From the NCBI GenBank assembly GCA_963846315.1, contig CAWJVM010000006.1, forward strand, positions 124,001 through 188,000: 64,000 nt of DNA. The letters are read 5' to 3'. The stretch is from RPQJ01 sp963846315 (GTDB lineage Bacteria > Pseudomonadota > Gammaproteobacteria > Steroidobacterales > Steroidobacteraceae). This document shows positions 42,959 through 52,318 of the stretch, piece by piece. Each line of letters begins with the position of its first letter. Within the stretch, counting starts at the first letter, position 1. Below the pieces are notes generated by a model. It worked only from the letters and a program-made list of their open reading frames with translations. It was not told the origin of the DNA and did not search any database. Made by a program: the position numbers and the translations under genes.

Positions 42959-44431
42959 ATGCGCCAGGTATTCACCGACAGGGTGTCCGGAAGGGTTTCG
43001 GCAGACCGTCGCGAGCCATGGACGGCGAGCGCGAGCCCCCAGGGACGGGTTTACGGCGTGTCTGCCGAAACCCTTCCGGGCAGCATCGTCGGTGGATACG
43101 CGCATCGAGCGTTGACACTGGTGGTTGCGATGTTGGGGCTCGTTGCCAACGCGCATGCCGCGGACTTCTCCCGTCTCGGCAAGGACCTCACCCCGGTGGG
43201 TGCCGAACGCGCCGGCAATGCCGACGGCACGATCCCCGCGTGGGACGGCGGTCTGATGCAACCCCCCGCGGGCTGGACACCGCAGCAGGGTTACGTCGAT
43301 CCGTTCCCGAACGACAAGCCGCTCTTCACGATCAACTCGACGAACGTCGGCCAGTACGAGGCGAAGCTGACCAAAGGGCAGGCGGCGCTGCTACGGAAGT
43401 ATCCGCAGAACTTCCGCATGCACGTGTATCCGACACGACGCACGGTCGGTTATCCGAACGCCGTGACGGACCGTGTCATCGCGCAGGCGGGCAAGGTCTC
43501 GCTGCAGGGCTTCGGCCTCAAGGACCTGAACGGCTCGACCACGCCATTCCCGATTCCCGAGACTGGCCTCGAGGCGATCTGGAATCACCTCGTGCGGTAT
43601 CTCGGCGGTGGCATCGTCCGCGCGGGGCACTCGTTCCCGGTCCGGCCCAATGGCGACTACTTCAAGATCGGCTTCCGTTCGCAGCGCATCTACGCGCCGA
43701 ATGTGGAGAACGTCGAGCCGAACCGGCTCTTCTACGCCCTCGGTTACTTCACCGAGCCGTCGACGCTGCGCGGCACGATTTTCCTGGTGCACGAACCGGT
43801 GGACCAGGTGGCGGAGCAGCGCTCGGCATGGATCTACAACTCGGGCCAACGCCGTGTGCGGCGTGCGCCGGACCTGGCGTACGATGGCATCAACGACGGT
43901 TCGGAGGGCATGCTGACGACCGACCAGGTCGACGGCTACAACGGCGCACCCGATCGGTACGAGTGGAAACTGCTCGGCAAGCGCGAGATCTACGTGCCTT
44001 ACAACACGTACAAACTGTCCGACAAGACGCTCAAGTACAAGGACATCGTCCAGCCGAAATCGATCAACCCCGATTTCGTGCGCTATGAGCTGCACCGCGT
44101 ATGGGTGGTGGAAGGCACGCTCAAGCCGGGCCAGCGCCACGTCTACGGCAAGCGCACGTTCTACCTCGACGAGGACAGCTGGTCGGTGCTCGCCGAGGAT
44201 GCGTACGACACGCGCGGCGGCCTGTGGCGTGCGTCGATGCATGGCCTGCTGCAGGCGTACGACGCGCAGGTACCGTTCTACCGCTTCGGCATCTATCACG
44301 ACCTCGACAGTGGCGGTTACCTGGTCGGCGGACTCGACAACGAAGTCAAGGATCCGATCCAGTTCAACGCCAAGGCGAAAGTGGGCGACTTCCAGCCCGA
44401 CGCGCTGCGCCGCCTCGGCGGAACGCTCTAG
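42959..44431 (+). CDS. DUF1329 family exported protein with repeat inserted in the signal region
   Basis: 490 residues if started at the ATG 42959 (AGGGGAAC upstream). The mature DUF1329 domain begins ADFSRLGKDLTPVGAERAGN and contains GTIPAWDGGL, YPNFRMHVY-like YPQNFRMHVYPTRRT and the strand-rich C-terminal half ending LRRLGGTL. A 93-bp dispersed repeat (42987-43079) lies inside the reading frame between the first residues and the hydrophobic signal YAHRALTLVVAMLGLVANAHA. It displaces the signal to about residue 47. Translation may instead begin at TTG/GTG codons near 43112. DUF1329 proteins are outer-membrane associated, often linked to hydrocarbon or steroid metabolism. Confidence 0.8.
   Translation: MRQVFTDRVSGRVSADRREPWTASASPQGRVYGVSAETLPGSIVGGYAHRALTLVVAMLGLVANAHAADFSRLGKDLTPVGAERAGNADGTIPAWDGGLMQPPAGWTPQQGYVDPFPNDKPLFTINSTNVGQYEAKLTKGQAALLRKYPQNFRMHVYPTRRTVGYPNAVTDRVIAQAGKVSLQGFGLKDLNGSTTPFPIPETGLEAIWNHLVRYLGGGIVRAGHSFPVRPNGDYFKIGFRSQRIYAPNVENVEPNRLFYALGYFTEPSTLRGTIFLVHEPVDQVAEQRSAWIYNSGQRRVRRAPDLAYDGINDGSEGMLTTDQVDGYNGAPDRYEWKLLGKREIYVPYNTYKLSDKTLKYKDIVQPKSINPDFVRYELHRVWVVEGTLKPGQRHVYGKRTFYLDEDSWSVLAEDAYDTRGGLWRASMHGLLQAYDAQVPFYRFGIYHDLDSGGYLVGGLDNEVKDPIQFNAKAKVGDFQPDALRRLGGTL
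42987..43079. repeat. 93-bp dispersed repeat with 20-bp perfect terminal inverted repeats
   Basis: Terminal arms at 42987-43006 and 43060-43079 (CCGGAAGGGTTTCGGCAGAC and its reverse complement). The interior contains GAGCCATGGACGGCGAGC and CCCCCAGGGACGGG, the core of a small repeat I recognise as abundant in intergenic DNA of Xanthomonadales-like genomes. It carries no gene. Confidence 0.8.
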
Positions 44432-44443
44432 CGCGCAGTCGAG

Positions 44444-44722
44444 TCAGTCGAGGCCAAGCTGGAAGCCGGCGTCGAGGTCCTGTTTCGAATAGACCTTGAA
44501 GGAGATCAGCGTCTCCGAGCCCGTGATGCCGGGCAGCTTGCGCATCCTCTCGCTGATGACGCGTGCCAGGTCTTCGTTTTCGCGCACGCGTACCAGTGCG
44601 ACGAGGTCGTACTGGCCGGCGACCGAGAACACCTCGCTGACCCCTTCGAGTTCGGCCATTTTCTGAGCCAGCTCCGGCACCTTGTCGGTCTCGGCCTTGA
44701 TCAGGACAACGGCGGTCACCAT
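44444..44722 (-). CDS. Lrp/AsnC-type ligand-binding domain protein (stand-alone)
   Basis: 92 residues comprising only the RAM/Lrp ligand-binding alpha-beta domain: MVTAVVLIKAETDKVPELA, EVFSVAGQYDLVALVRV and a GSETLISFKVY strand. There is no helix-turn-helix. Such stand-alone domains form decamers and bind amino acids; the regulatory target is unknown. A heptamer-repeat element lies directly upstream. Confidence 0.9.
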   Translation of the reverse strand: MVTAVVLIKAETDKVPELAQKMAELEGVSEVFSVAGQYDLVALVRVRENEDLARVISERMRKLPGITGSETLISFKVYSKQDLDAGFQLGLD

Positions 44723-44737
44723 GGGAAGCCTCGGCGG

Positions 44738-44880
44738 AAGTGATTAGTGAGCAGTGATTAGTGAATTGCGACTGGTCAGAGCGGATTCTAGCCCCAACCG
44801 CCCAACAGCGATTACCAATCACATTTCTGCAGCCTGCAGTCAGAGCTCACTAATCACTAATCACTAATCACTAATCACTT
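44738..44880. repeat. Inverted pair of GTGATTA heptamer arrays
   Basis: The left array (about 44738-44766, GGAAGTGATTAG start, with degenerate units) and the right array (44846-44880, four or five TAATCAC units, reverse complement orientation) face each other across about 80 bp. The element fills the spacer between the isomerase stop and the Lrp-type gene start. The isomerase TGA stop codon is the first repeat unit's TGA. Confidence 0.85.
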
Positions 44881-45549
44881 CCCCTCCGCGTCCGGCTGGT
44901 TCTCGGGCCGGGCCGCCGCGAACGCCGGCAAGCCTTCGAGGTGGGAGCAGATCGCGACGAGCCGGGGAAACGGCGTGACGTCGACGCTGAAGCGCCGTGC
45001 GTTGTACATCTGCGGCACCAGGCACACGTCGGCCAGCGTCGGGGAATCGCCGAAACAGAAGCACTGCTGGCCAGCCTCGTCAGAGGCGCCGTTCAACGTG
45101 CTCACCGAGCGTTCGAGTGCGGCAAAGCCGCGCTCGATCCAGTGTCCCACCCAGCGGTTGACCGCCGCGTCGTCCGCGCCGAACTCCCGGCGCAGGTAAC
45201 CTGTGATCGGCAGGTTGTTGAGCGGATGCGTGTCGCAGGCAACGACCATGGCCATGCCGCGCACGATTGCACGATCCCGCGCTGAACCCGGCAGCAACCG
45301 CGGCTCGGGGTGAATCTCTTCGAGGTACTCACAGATGGCGAGCGACTGCGGGATGACGAAGCCGTCATCGGCCAGCGCCGGGATCAGCCCCTGCGGATTG
45401 ACCGCGAGGTACTCGGGTTTGCGCTGCTCGCCACCATCGCGCAGCAGGTGCTTCGGCACGGACTCGTAGTCGAGGTTTTTCAGTGCCAATGCGATCCGCA
45501 CGCGGTACGCGGCCGAACTGCGCCAGTACGTGTACAACCGGAATGCCAT
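44875..45549 (-). CDS. Zeta-class GST: maleylpyruvate or maleylacetoacetate isomerase
   Basis: 224 residues from the ATG at 45549. Zeta-class active-site motif YWRSSAAYRVRIAL near residue 8, then NPQGLIPALADDG and PQSLAICEYLEE of the thioredoxin-like domain. Isomerises maleylpyruvate (gentisate route) or maleylacetoacetate (homogentisate route) with glutathione. The next gene upstream is a fumarylpyruvate-hydrolase-like protein, which favours the gentisate reading. No ring-cleavage dioxygenase is in the window. Confidence 0.88.
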   Translation of the reverse strand: MAFRLYTYWRSSAAYRVRIALALKNLDYESVPKHLLRDGGEQRKPEYLAVNPQGLIPALADDGFVIPQSLAICEYLEEIHPEPRLLPGSARDRAIVRGMAMVVACDTHPLNNLPITGYLRREFGADDAAVNRWVGHWIERGFAALERSVSTLNGASDEAGQQCFCFGDSPTLADVCLVPQMYNARRFSVDVTPFPRLVAICSHLEGLPAFAAARPENQPDAEGK

Positions 45550-45569
45550 CTGCTGCCCCCGAGCGCTAT

Positions 45570-46262
45570 TCAGACGATGGTCGTACGCAGCGTGTCGAGC
45601 CCGTCGATGCCCGCCACGATACTGTCGCCACGCTGCACGGCGCCGACACCGGCCGGCGTGCCCGTGAAGATCAGGTCGCCGGGCTGCAGCTCGAACAGCG
45701 TCGACAGTTCGGCGACGATCTCGGGCACGGTCCAGATCAACTCCGACACATTGGCGTCCTGCCGCGATTGACCGTTGACCTCGAGCCAGATGCGACCCGA
45801 CGTGAGGTGACCGCCCTCGGTCACGGGACGGATCGCCGTGATCGGAGCCGAGTGATCGAACGCCTTGGCGACGTCCCACGGCAGGCCATTGTCCTTGGCC
45901 TGCGCCTGCAGGTCGCGACGCGTCAGGTCATTGCCGACCGCGTAGCCGAACACGTGTTCGTGCGCCTCGGCGGCCGGGATCTGCTTGCCGCCCTTGCCGA
46001 TGGCGACGACCAGTTCCACTTCATGGTGCAGGTTCGACGTCCGCGTCGGGTAACGCACCGGCGCACCGTTGGCGACCACCGCATCGGCGGGCTTGGTGAA
46101 GAAACATGGCGGCTCGCGCGTTGGATCCGAACCCATTTCGCGCACGTGGGCCGCGTAGTTGCGCCCGACACAGTAGATGCGGTGCACGGGGAATCGCGCC
46201 GCAGTGCCCGAGATCGCCACGGTGGGCCGCGGCACGGCAAACGGAAGCGGGTCGGCTGTCAT
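45570..46262 (-). CDS. Fumarylacetoacetate hydrolase family protein (fumarylpyruvate hydrolase-like), fused in frame to UbiC
   Basis: 230 residues if started at the internal ATG 46262, which has its own GAGGA site six bases upstream. FAH fold motifs: YCVGRNYAAHVREMG, metal-binding LHHEVELVVAIGKGG, GYAVGNDLTRRDLQ and the C-terminal LIFTGTPAGVG. The AFDHSAPIT segment is typical of NagK-type fumarylpyruvate hydrolases. The ubiC frame upstream runs into it without a stop, so both a fused and a separate product are possible. Confidence 0.85.
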   Translation of the reverse strand: MTADPLPFAVPRPTVAISGTAARFPVHRIYCVGRNYAAHVREMGSDPTREPPCFFTKPADAVVANGAPVRYPTRTSNLHHEVELVVAIGKGGKQIPAAEAHEHVFGYAVGNDLTRRDLQAQAKDNGLPWDVAKAFDHSAPITAIRPVTEGGHLTSGRIWLEVNGQSRQDANVSELIWTVPEIVAELSTLFELQPGDLIFTGTPAGVGAVQRGDSIVAGIDGLDTLRTTIV

Positions 46263-46832
46263 GGTGTGTTCCTCGGTGTGCGCGCGCGCCGCTGCTTGCA
46301 CAAGCAGCAATTCGGGCAGGAAGACCTCCTGCACGAGGATCGGCAGTCCGCCCAGACGATACACGGCGCGGCGAGCCCACAGGAGGTCGCGCCCGTCGCC
46401 GCAGCGCGCGGCATCGGCGAGCGGGTGACCCGCAGGAAGTTCGGCGTATTCGAGCGGCTCCCGCTCGAGCGGCGCGTCCACCTGTCGCAGCGCTTCGCCC
46501 AGCGGTGTATCGCCGAGTTCCCGCAGCCACGGGTAGTGATCGATGGTCGAGGCCGGCAACACGGTCTGCGCAAACACGATGCGCTCGCCGCTGGCGCAGA
46601 ACTCGATCTCACGCAGCAGGCAGCGGTCGTCGGCGACCTTGAGCCGCTCACGCAGCGGCGTCGAGAGCGCCGACTCGCGCAGCCCGCCGAGTCGCCGGAA
46701 CTCCATCGCCGGACCGCACAAGGCACGGACGCGCGCGGTGAGCATGCCCGGCTCGGCCAGCCACGACAGCAGGTCGTGCGGCACTCGCGCCGACACGGCG
46801 TTGAGCGGCGACCAGTGTGAGGCGTTGGCCAA
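46263..46832 (-). CDS. ubiC: Chorismate pyruvate-lyase, no own stop codon
   Basis: About 190 residues, TTG start. Features of UbiC: a short N-terminus with WSPL, LLSWLAEPGMLTARVR (compare WLLDEGSLT), a central REIEFCASGERIVFAQTVLP, LGDTPLGEAL, then ARRAVYRLGGLPILVQEVFLP. Converts chorismate to 4-hydroxybenzoate for ubiquinone synthesis. The frame continues through a linker straight into the FAH-family gene, giving a 420-residue continuous frame (45570-46832). Either the stop codon has mutated or the genes are genuinely fused. Confidence 0.85.
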
Positions 46833-46846
46833 GTGCCGGCAGCGGT

Positions 46847-48634
46847 TCAGAACTGGTCGGCGGTCAACGCCATGATCGAACTGCTGCCTGCGCGCACGGC
46901 CACGCCGTGGGCAAGCGCTCGCGGCAACACGTGCTCCGCGTAGAACTTCGCCATCAGCACCTGCGTGCGCAGGAACACCGCGTCGGAGCCGTCGGTCTCG
47001 AGTTTACGGATCGCGACCAGCGCGCCGCGTGCCAGCTGCCAGCCGCCGATCACGGTGCCCATCAGCATCAGGTAATTGAAGGCTGCCGAACTCACGAGCT
47101 CCGGATCCTTGCGCTCGCCGGCGAGCAGGTGCGACGAGCACAGCACGAGCTCATCGAGCCCCTTGGCGAGCCACAGGCGGACGCTGGCCAGGTCTTCGCC
47201 GGCGTTTGCGAGCGGCGCGTCGACGAGGCGCATCTCCGACACGAACGCCGAGACGGTGGCACCGCCGTCGCGCAGCAGCTTGCGGCCGACGAGATCGATC
47301 GCCTGGATCGCGTTCGTGCCCTCGTAGATCGAGGCGATGCGCGCATCCCGGTAGAACTGTGCCACGCCGGTTTCCTCGACGTAACCCATGCCGCCGTGCA
47401 CCTGGATGCCGAGTGCCGTCACGTCCTGACCGATTTCCGACGAAAACGCCTTGGCGATCGGCGTCATCAGGTCGCCACGCGCGAGCCAGGCCGCCGATGT
47501 TTCCGGCGTGTCGCCGTGATTGCCGCGATCGAGGCAGGACGCCGTGTAGTAGCAGATGGCCCGGCCAGCCTGCGTGAGCGAACGCATCAGCAGCAGCGTG
47601 CGACGGATGTCCGGGTGACGAATGATTGCGACTCGGCCCTTTTCGCCCACGGCGCGTCCCTGCACGCGATCACGCGCATACACGACGGCGGCCTGGTACG
47701 AACGGTCGGCGAGGCCGACGCCCTGCGCACCGACGCCGAGGCGCATGTAGTTCATCATCGTGAACATCGCGGCCAGGCCTTCGTTCTGCGTCCCGACCAG
47801 GTAACCCTGCGCGCCGCCGTTGTCGCCGAATGCCATCACGCACGTAGGGCTCGCATGGATGCCGAGCTTGTGCTCGACCGACACGGGGAACACGTCGTTG
47901 CGTTCGCCCGGCGTGCCGTCGGCATTCAATTTGTACTTCGGCACGAGGAACAACGTGATGCCCTTGCTGCCCTGCGGCGCGCCCGGCAGCCTCGCCAGCA
48001 CCAGGTGCACGATGTTCGACGTCATGGGGTGGTCGCCCCACGTGATGTAGATCTTGCGTCCGGTCAGCAGGTAGCTGCCGTCGGCCTGCGGTTCGGCCCG
48101 ACTCGTGAGCGCGGCCAGGTCCGAGCCGGCCTGCGGCTCGGTCAGGCACATCGTGCCGGTCCACTCGCCCGAGACCAGCTTGCCGAGGTACTGCGCCTTC
48201 AGTTCCTCCGAGCCGTGCCGTTCGAGCGCAAGGATCGCGCCCTGCGACAGTTCGGGACACAGCGCAAAGGCGACGTTGGCACTCGCCCACATTTCATCGC
48301 AGGCAATGGAGATCGTCTTCGGCAGGCCCTGGCCGCCGAAATCTGGATTCGCGGCGATGCCCGGCCAGCCCCCCTCGCTGAAGCGGGCATAGGCGTCGGT
48401 GAATTCAGGCGGTACCTGCACGGCCTGGTCCACGACCTGCACGCCCTTGCGGTCACCGAGCCAGTTGGTCGGCGCGAGCACGCCACTCGCGAAGCGACCG
48501 GCTTCCTCGAGGACGGCTTCGACGGTGTCGGCGTCGACCGACGAATACGATTGCAGCGCCACGACGTCCTTGAAATGGGCGAGGTGTTCGATCGTGAAAC
48601 GCATCTGCTGCAGGGGGGCGCTGTAATCGGGCAT
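46847..48634 (-). CDS. Acyl-CoA dehydrogenase (DmdC-like, with C-terminal extension)
   Basis: 595 residues from the ATG at 48634. Acyl-CoA dehydrogenase N-terminal, middle (CLTEPQAGSDLAALTSRA) and C-terminal flavin domains (IQVHGGMGYVEE, YRDARIASIYEGTNAIQ), plus an extra domain of about 120 residues ending ALTADQF. The size and extension match the family often annotated as 3-methylmercaptopropionyl-CoA dehydrogenase DmdC and related long acyl-CoA dehydrogenases. The substrate is not evident here. ubiC lies 14 bp downstream, an unusual pairing. Confidence 0.9.
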   Translation of the reverse strand: MPDYSAPLQQMRFTIEHLAHFKDVVALQSYSSVDADTVEAVLEEAGRFASGVLAPTNWLGDRKGVQVVDQAVQVPPEFTDAYARFSEGGWPGIAANPDFGGQGLPKTISIACDEMWASANVAFALCPELSQGAILALERHGSEELKAQYLGKLVSGEWTGTMCLTEPQAGSDLAALTSRAEPQADGSYLLTGRKIYITWGDHPMTSNIVHLVLARLPGAPQGSKGITLFLVPKYKLNADGTPGERNDVFPVSVEHKLGIHASPTCVMAFGDNGGAQGYLVGTQNEGLAAMFTMMNYMRLGVGAQGVGLADRSYQAAVVYARDRVQGRAVGEKGRVAIIRHPDIRRTLLLMRSLTQAGRAICYYTASCLDRGNHGDTPETSAAWLARGDLMTPIAKAFSSEIGQDVTALGIQVHGGMGYVEETGVAQFYRDARIASIYEGTNAIQAIDLVGRKLLRDGGATVSAFVSEMRLVDAPLANAGEDLASVRLWLAKGLDELVLCSSHLLAGERKDPELVSSAAFNYLMLMGTVIGGWQLARGALVAIRKLETDGSDAVFLRTQVLMAKFYAEHVLPRALAHGVAVRAGSSSIMALTADQF

Positions 48635-48722
48635 GGTCGGCTCCGGCGGTCGTTTGTGCTGTGCAACAATCCATTTTGCCCTGCCCGGACGGGTCATGCC
48701 ATGCCGGCCCCGTCGACGCGGG

Positions 48723-48728
48723 TACAAT
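48723..48728 (+). promoter_or_regulatory. Possible -10 element upstream of the thioesterase gene
   Basis: TACAAT lies 24 bp upstream of the start codon at 48752; no clear -35. It is near the start of a likely operon thioesterase-lptM-polA. Confidence 0.4.
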
Positions 48729-48751
48729 CGCTTCCTTCCCGCGAGGTTCGC

Positions 48752-49219
48752 ATGAGCATCTGGTTTCGACCCACGACCATCGAGCAGGTCAACGCCATGT
48801 TCGGCAGCGTCCGCGACATCAACCAGCACCTTGACATCCGGTTGACCGAGATCGGCGACGACTACCTGCGCGGATCGATTCCGGTCGATGAGCGCACTCG
48901 CCAGCCGTTCGGTCTGTTGCATGGCGGGGCCAGCGTGGTGTTGGCCGAAACGCTGGGCAGCACCGCCAGCAATCTCTGTCTCGATACCAGCAAGTTCTAT
49001 GCCGTTGGGCAGGAGATCAGTGCAAATCACCTCCGTTCGGCACGATCCGGGCGGGTCACGGGGACGGCCCGGCCGGTCCATCTGGGCGGTCGATCCCAGG
49101 TCTGGGACATCCAGCTGCAGGACGAAGCCGGGCGGCTGACCTGCGTTGCGCGACTGACCATGGCGGTGATCGAGGCGCCCGGCAGAGGCATGACGCTCGT
49201 CGGGGTGGAGAAATCATGA
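48752..49219 (+). CDS. Hotdog-fold thioesterase (MenI/PaaI-like)
   Basis: 155 residues from the ATG at 48752. The hallmark H57GGASVVLAE66 carries the catalytic Glu of the MenI/EntH/YbdB branch; FGLLHGG precedes it and the C-terminal strands include VTGTARPVHLGGRSQVWDI. Hydrolyses acyl- or aryl-CoA thioesters; the natural substrate is unknown. Its stop overlaps the lptM start (ATGA). Confidence 0.9.
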   Translation: MSIWFRPTTIEQVNAMFGSVRDINQHLDIRLTEIGDDYLRGSIPVDERTRQPFGLLHGGASVVLAETLGSTASNLCLDTSKFYAVGQEISANHLRSARSGRVTGTARPVHLGGRSQVWDIQLQDEAGRLTCVARLTMAVIEAPGRGMTLVGVEKS

Positions 49220-49500
49220 AGCCCCGCTGCTCTGGTGCATTGACGGCCGTGCTGCTCACCGCGCTGGCCGCGACCGGGTGCGGCCTCAAGGGCGCACTGA
49301 CGATGCCGTCGAAATCCGAGGAGGTGGTGATTCGCGCGCCGGGACAGACCACCGCACCCACGGACGAAACGACGGCCACGCCGCCGGCCGCACCGGCAGG
49401 GACGACCGAGGAAAGCCCGGCCAAGAAGCCGCGGCGGGACGAGCGCATCCCGCCTCCGCCACTGCCCGGCGGCAACCCGGGCACCGCCCGCGGTGGTTGA
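49216..49500 (+). CDS. lptM: LPS translocon maturation chaperone LptM (YifL-like lipoprotein)
   Basis: 94 residues; lipobox TGC with C22 followed by the LptM motif CGLKGALTMP. The rest is a disordered Pro/Thr/Ala tail, longer than E. coli YifL (67). LptM is an outer-membrane lipoprotein that stabilises LptD during disulfide rearrangement. It ends within the first codons of polA (8-bp overlap). Confidence 0.85.
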   Translation: MKPRCSGALTAVLLTALAATGCGLKGALTMPSKSEEVVIRAPGQTTAPTDETTATPPAAPAGTTEESPAKKPRRDERIPPPPLPGGNPGTARGG

Positions 49501-52241
49501 CGCCCGCACACTGGTGCTCGTGGATGGCTCGTCTTACCTGTACCGGGCCTTCCACGCACTGCCGCCGCTGACCAACTCGCGGGGCGAACCGACGGGTGCC
49601 GTGCTCGGCGTGCTCAACATGCTGCTGCGCATGCAGCGCGAGCAGAACCCCGAACTGGTCGCCGTCGTGTTCGACGCGCCGGGCAAGACATTCCGCGACG
49701 AACTGTATGCCGAATACAAGTCGCACCGGCCACCCATGCCGGACGACCTGCGCTCGCAGATCGAGCCGCTGGTCGACGCCGTGCAGGCGCTGGGGCTGCC
49801 GCTGCTGCGGATTGCTGGCGTCGAGGCCGACGACGTCATCGGCACGCTCGCACAGCGCGCCGTGGACTCGGGCCTGCAGGTACTGATCTCGACCGGCGAC
49901 AAGGACATGGCGCAGCTGGTCAACGCGCAGGTCACACTCGTCAACACGATGACGAATTCATCGCTCGACCGGGCCGGTGTCAAGGTCAAGTTCGACGTCT
50001 ACCCGGAACAGATCATCGATTACCTCGCGCTCGTCGGCGACGCCTCGGACAACATCCCCGGCGTGCCGAAGGTCGGGCCGAAGACAGCCGCGAAGTGGCT
50101 CAACGAGTACCGCACGCTCGACCACCTGCTCGCGAACCAGGACCGCATCGAAGGCAAGGTCGGCGAAAGCCTGCGCGCATCGACGGCGGAACTCGCGTTG
50201 TCGCGCGAGCTGGCGACGATTCGCTGCAACGTCGAGCTCGAGCTCGGCCCGGAGCAACTGCGACGCCACGAACCAGACGTCGTGAAGCTGCGCGAGCTCT
50301 ACACGCGTCTCGAACTGCGGTCACTGCTGAAGTCGCTCGACGCCACTTCCGCCTTCCCGCCTTCCTCACCTTCCTCGCCTTCCTCGCCTTCCTCCCCTTC
50401 CTCCCCCGCCTTCCCCCGACGCCTGGGCACCCGGCCGCAGCTACGAGCTCGTGCTCGAACGTGCGCACCTCGACCGCTGGCTCGATGCGCTGCGCGCCGC
50501 GGACGTCTTTGCGTTCGACACGGAAACAACATCGCTCGACTACATGCAGGCCGAGATCGTCGGCGTCTCGTTCGCGGTCGAGCCCGGCACCGCGGCCTAT
50601 GTGCCGCTTGCGCACACCTATCCCGGCGCACCGGATCAGTTGAATCGCGCCGAAGTGCTGGGACTGCTGCAGCCCCTGCTCGAGGACATAGGCCGCGGCA
50701 AGCTCGGCCATCACCTGAAGTACGACGCGCACGTGCTGCGCAACCATGGCATCGAGCTGCGCGGCATGCGCTTCGACACGATGCTGGAGTCGTACGTGCT
50801 GAACAGCACGGCGACGCGGCACGACCTGGATTCGGTGGCGCAGCTGTACCTCGGCGTCGAGACGATCCATTACGAGGACGTCGCGGGCAAGGGCGCGAAG
50901 CAGCTCAACTTCAGCGACGTGTCGGTCGAGACGGCCGCGGAGTATTCCGCCGAGGATTCCGACGTCGCACTGCGCCTGCACCGCACGCTCTGGCCACGGC
51001 TGGAAGCCGTGCCTGCACTCGCCCGGCTCTACCAGGACATCGAGCAGCCGCTCGTGCCGGTGCTGCTCGACATGGAGCACTACGGCGTGCTGGTCGACGC
51101 GCCGATGCTCAAGCGCCAGAGCCACGAACTTTCGCTCAGCCTGGTTGAACTCGAAAAGCGAGCGCACATCGCCGCTGCACAACCGTTCAACCTCGAATCG
51201 CCGAAGCAGCTGCAGGAAGTGCTGTTCGGCAAGCTCGGCCTGCCCGTGAAGCGCAAGACGCCGACCGGACAACCGTCAACGGCCGAAGACGTGCTCGAGG
51301 AACTGGCGGACGAGTTCGAACTGCCGCGCATCATCCTCGAGTACCGCGGTCTCGCGAAGCTGCGATCCACGTACACGGACAAGCTGCCGCAGCAGATCAA
51401 TCCACGCACGGGCCGCGTCCACACCTCGTATCACCAGGCTGTCGCCGCGACGGGACGACTGTCGTCGACCGACCCCAACCTGCAGAACATCCCGATCCGC
51501 ACGGCGGAAGGACGCCGCATCCGGCAGGCCTTCGTGGCGCCGCCAGGCCATGTCCTGATTGCGGCGGACTACTCGCAGATCGAACTGCGAATCATGGCGC
51601 ACCTTTCAGGCGACGCCGGCCTGCTCGACGCCTTCGCGCATGACCGCGACATTCACCAGGCAACCGCCGCCGAAGTGTTCGGGGCGCCCTCGCCCGACCA
51701 GGTCACGCCCGAACAGCGGCGCGCGGCGAAGGCGATCAACTTCGGGCTCATCTACGGCATGTCTGCGTTCGGGCTTGCGCGCCAGCTCGGCATCGAACGC
51801 GGCGCGGCGCAGCAGTACGTGGACCTGTATTTCCAGCGTTACCCGGGCGTGAAGCGCTACATGGACGAAACGCGCGCGATGGCGCGCGAGCAGGGCTTCA
51901 TCGAGACCGTGTTCGGGCGCCGGCTCTACCTGCCCGAGATCCGGTCACGCAATGCGCAGATGCGGCAGTACGCCGAGCGCAGCGCGATCAACGCGCCGAT
52001 GCAGGGGACGGCCGCGGACATCATCAAGCGCGCGATGATCGAGGTGCACCGCTGGCTGCTCGGCCAGCCGCACGCGCGCCTCATGATGCAGGTGCACGAC
52101 GAACTCGTGCTCGAAGTGGCTGCAGATCGGGTCGACGGCGTGCTCGCGGAACTGCGCGGGCACATGGTGGCCGCGGCGGACTTGCGGGTTCCGCTCAAGG
52201 TGGAAGTCGGCGTCGGCAAGAACTGGGACGAAGCGCACTGA
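49493..52241 (+). CDS. polA: DNA polymerase I, frameshifted in the linker
   Basis: The 5' nuclease domain (residues 1-285; VLVDGSSYLYRAFHAL, STGDKDMAQLV, GVPKVGPKTAAKW) and the 3'-5' exonuclease/polymerase domains (VFAFDTETTSLDYM; motif A ADYSQIELRIMAHLSGD; motif B RRAAKAINFGLIYG; motif C MQVHDELVLEV) are complete but in different frames. The linker between them is a run of 9-bp repeats coding SSPSSP at about 50347-50410. Removing one C from the CCCCC at 50413-50417 restores the frame (AFPDAWAPGR). GTG start. Either a sequence error or a slippage-prone site that separates nuclease from polymerase. Confidence 0.92.
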
Positions 52242-52318
52242 ACTTCGACCCCGCTGGATCGATCGAATCAACAGTAAAATTGGGCATCCGGGCGTCCCGC
52301 CCGACAAGGAGTGTACCC

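Noticed and set aside
43018..44088. 356-codon alternative frame in the DUF1329 gene, containing the repeat
   Set aside because: Begins inside the dispersed repeat and is a shadow of the real frame.
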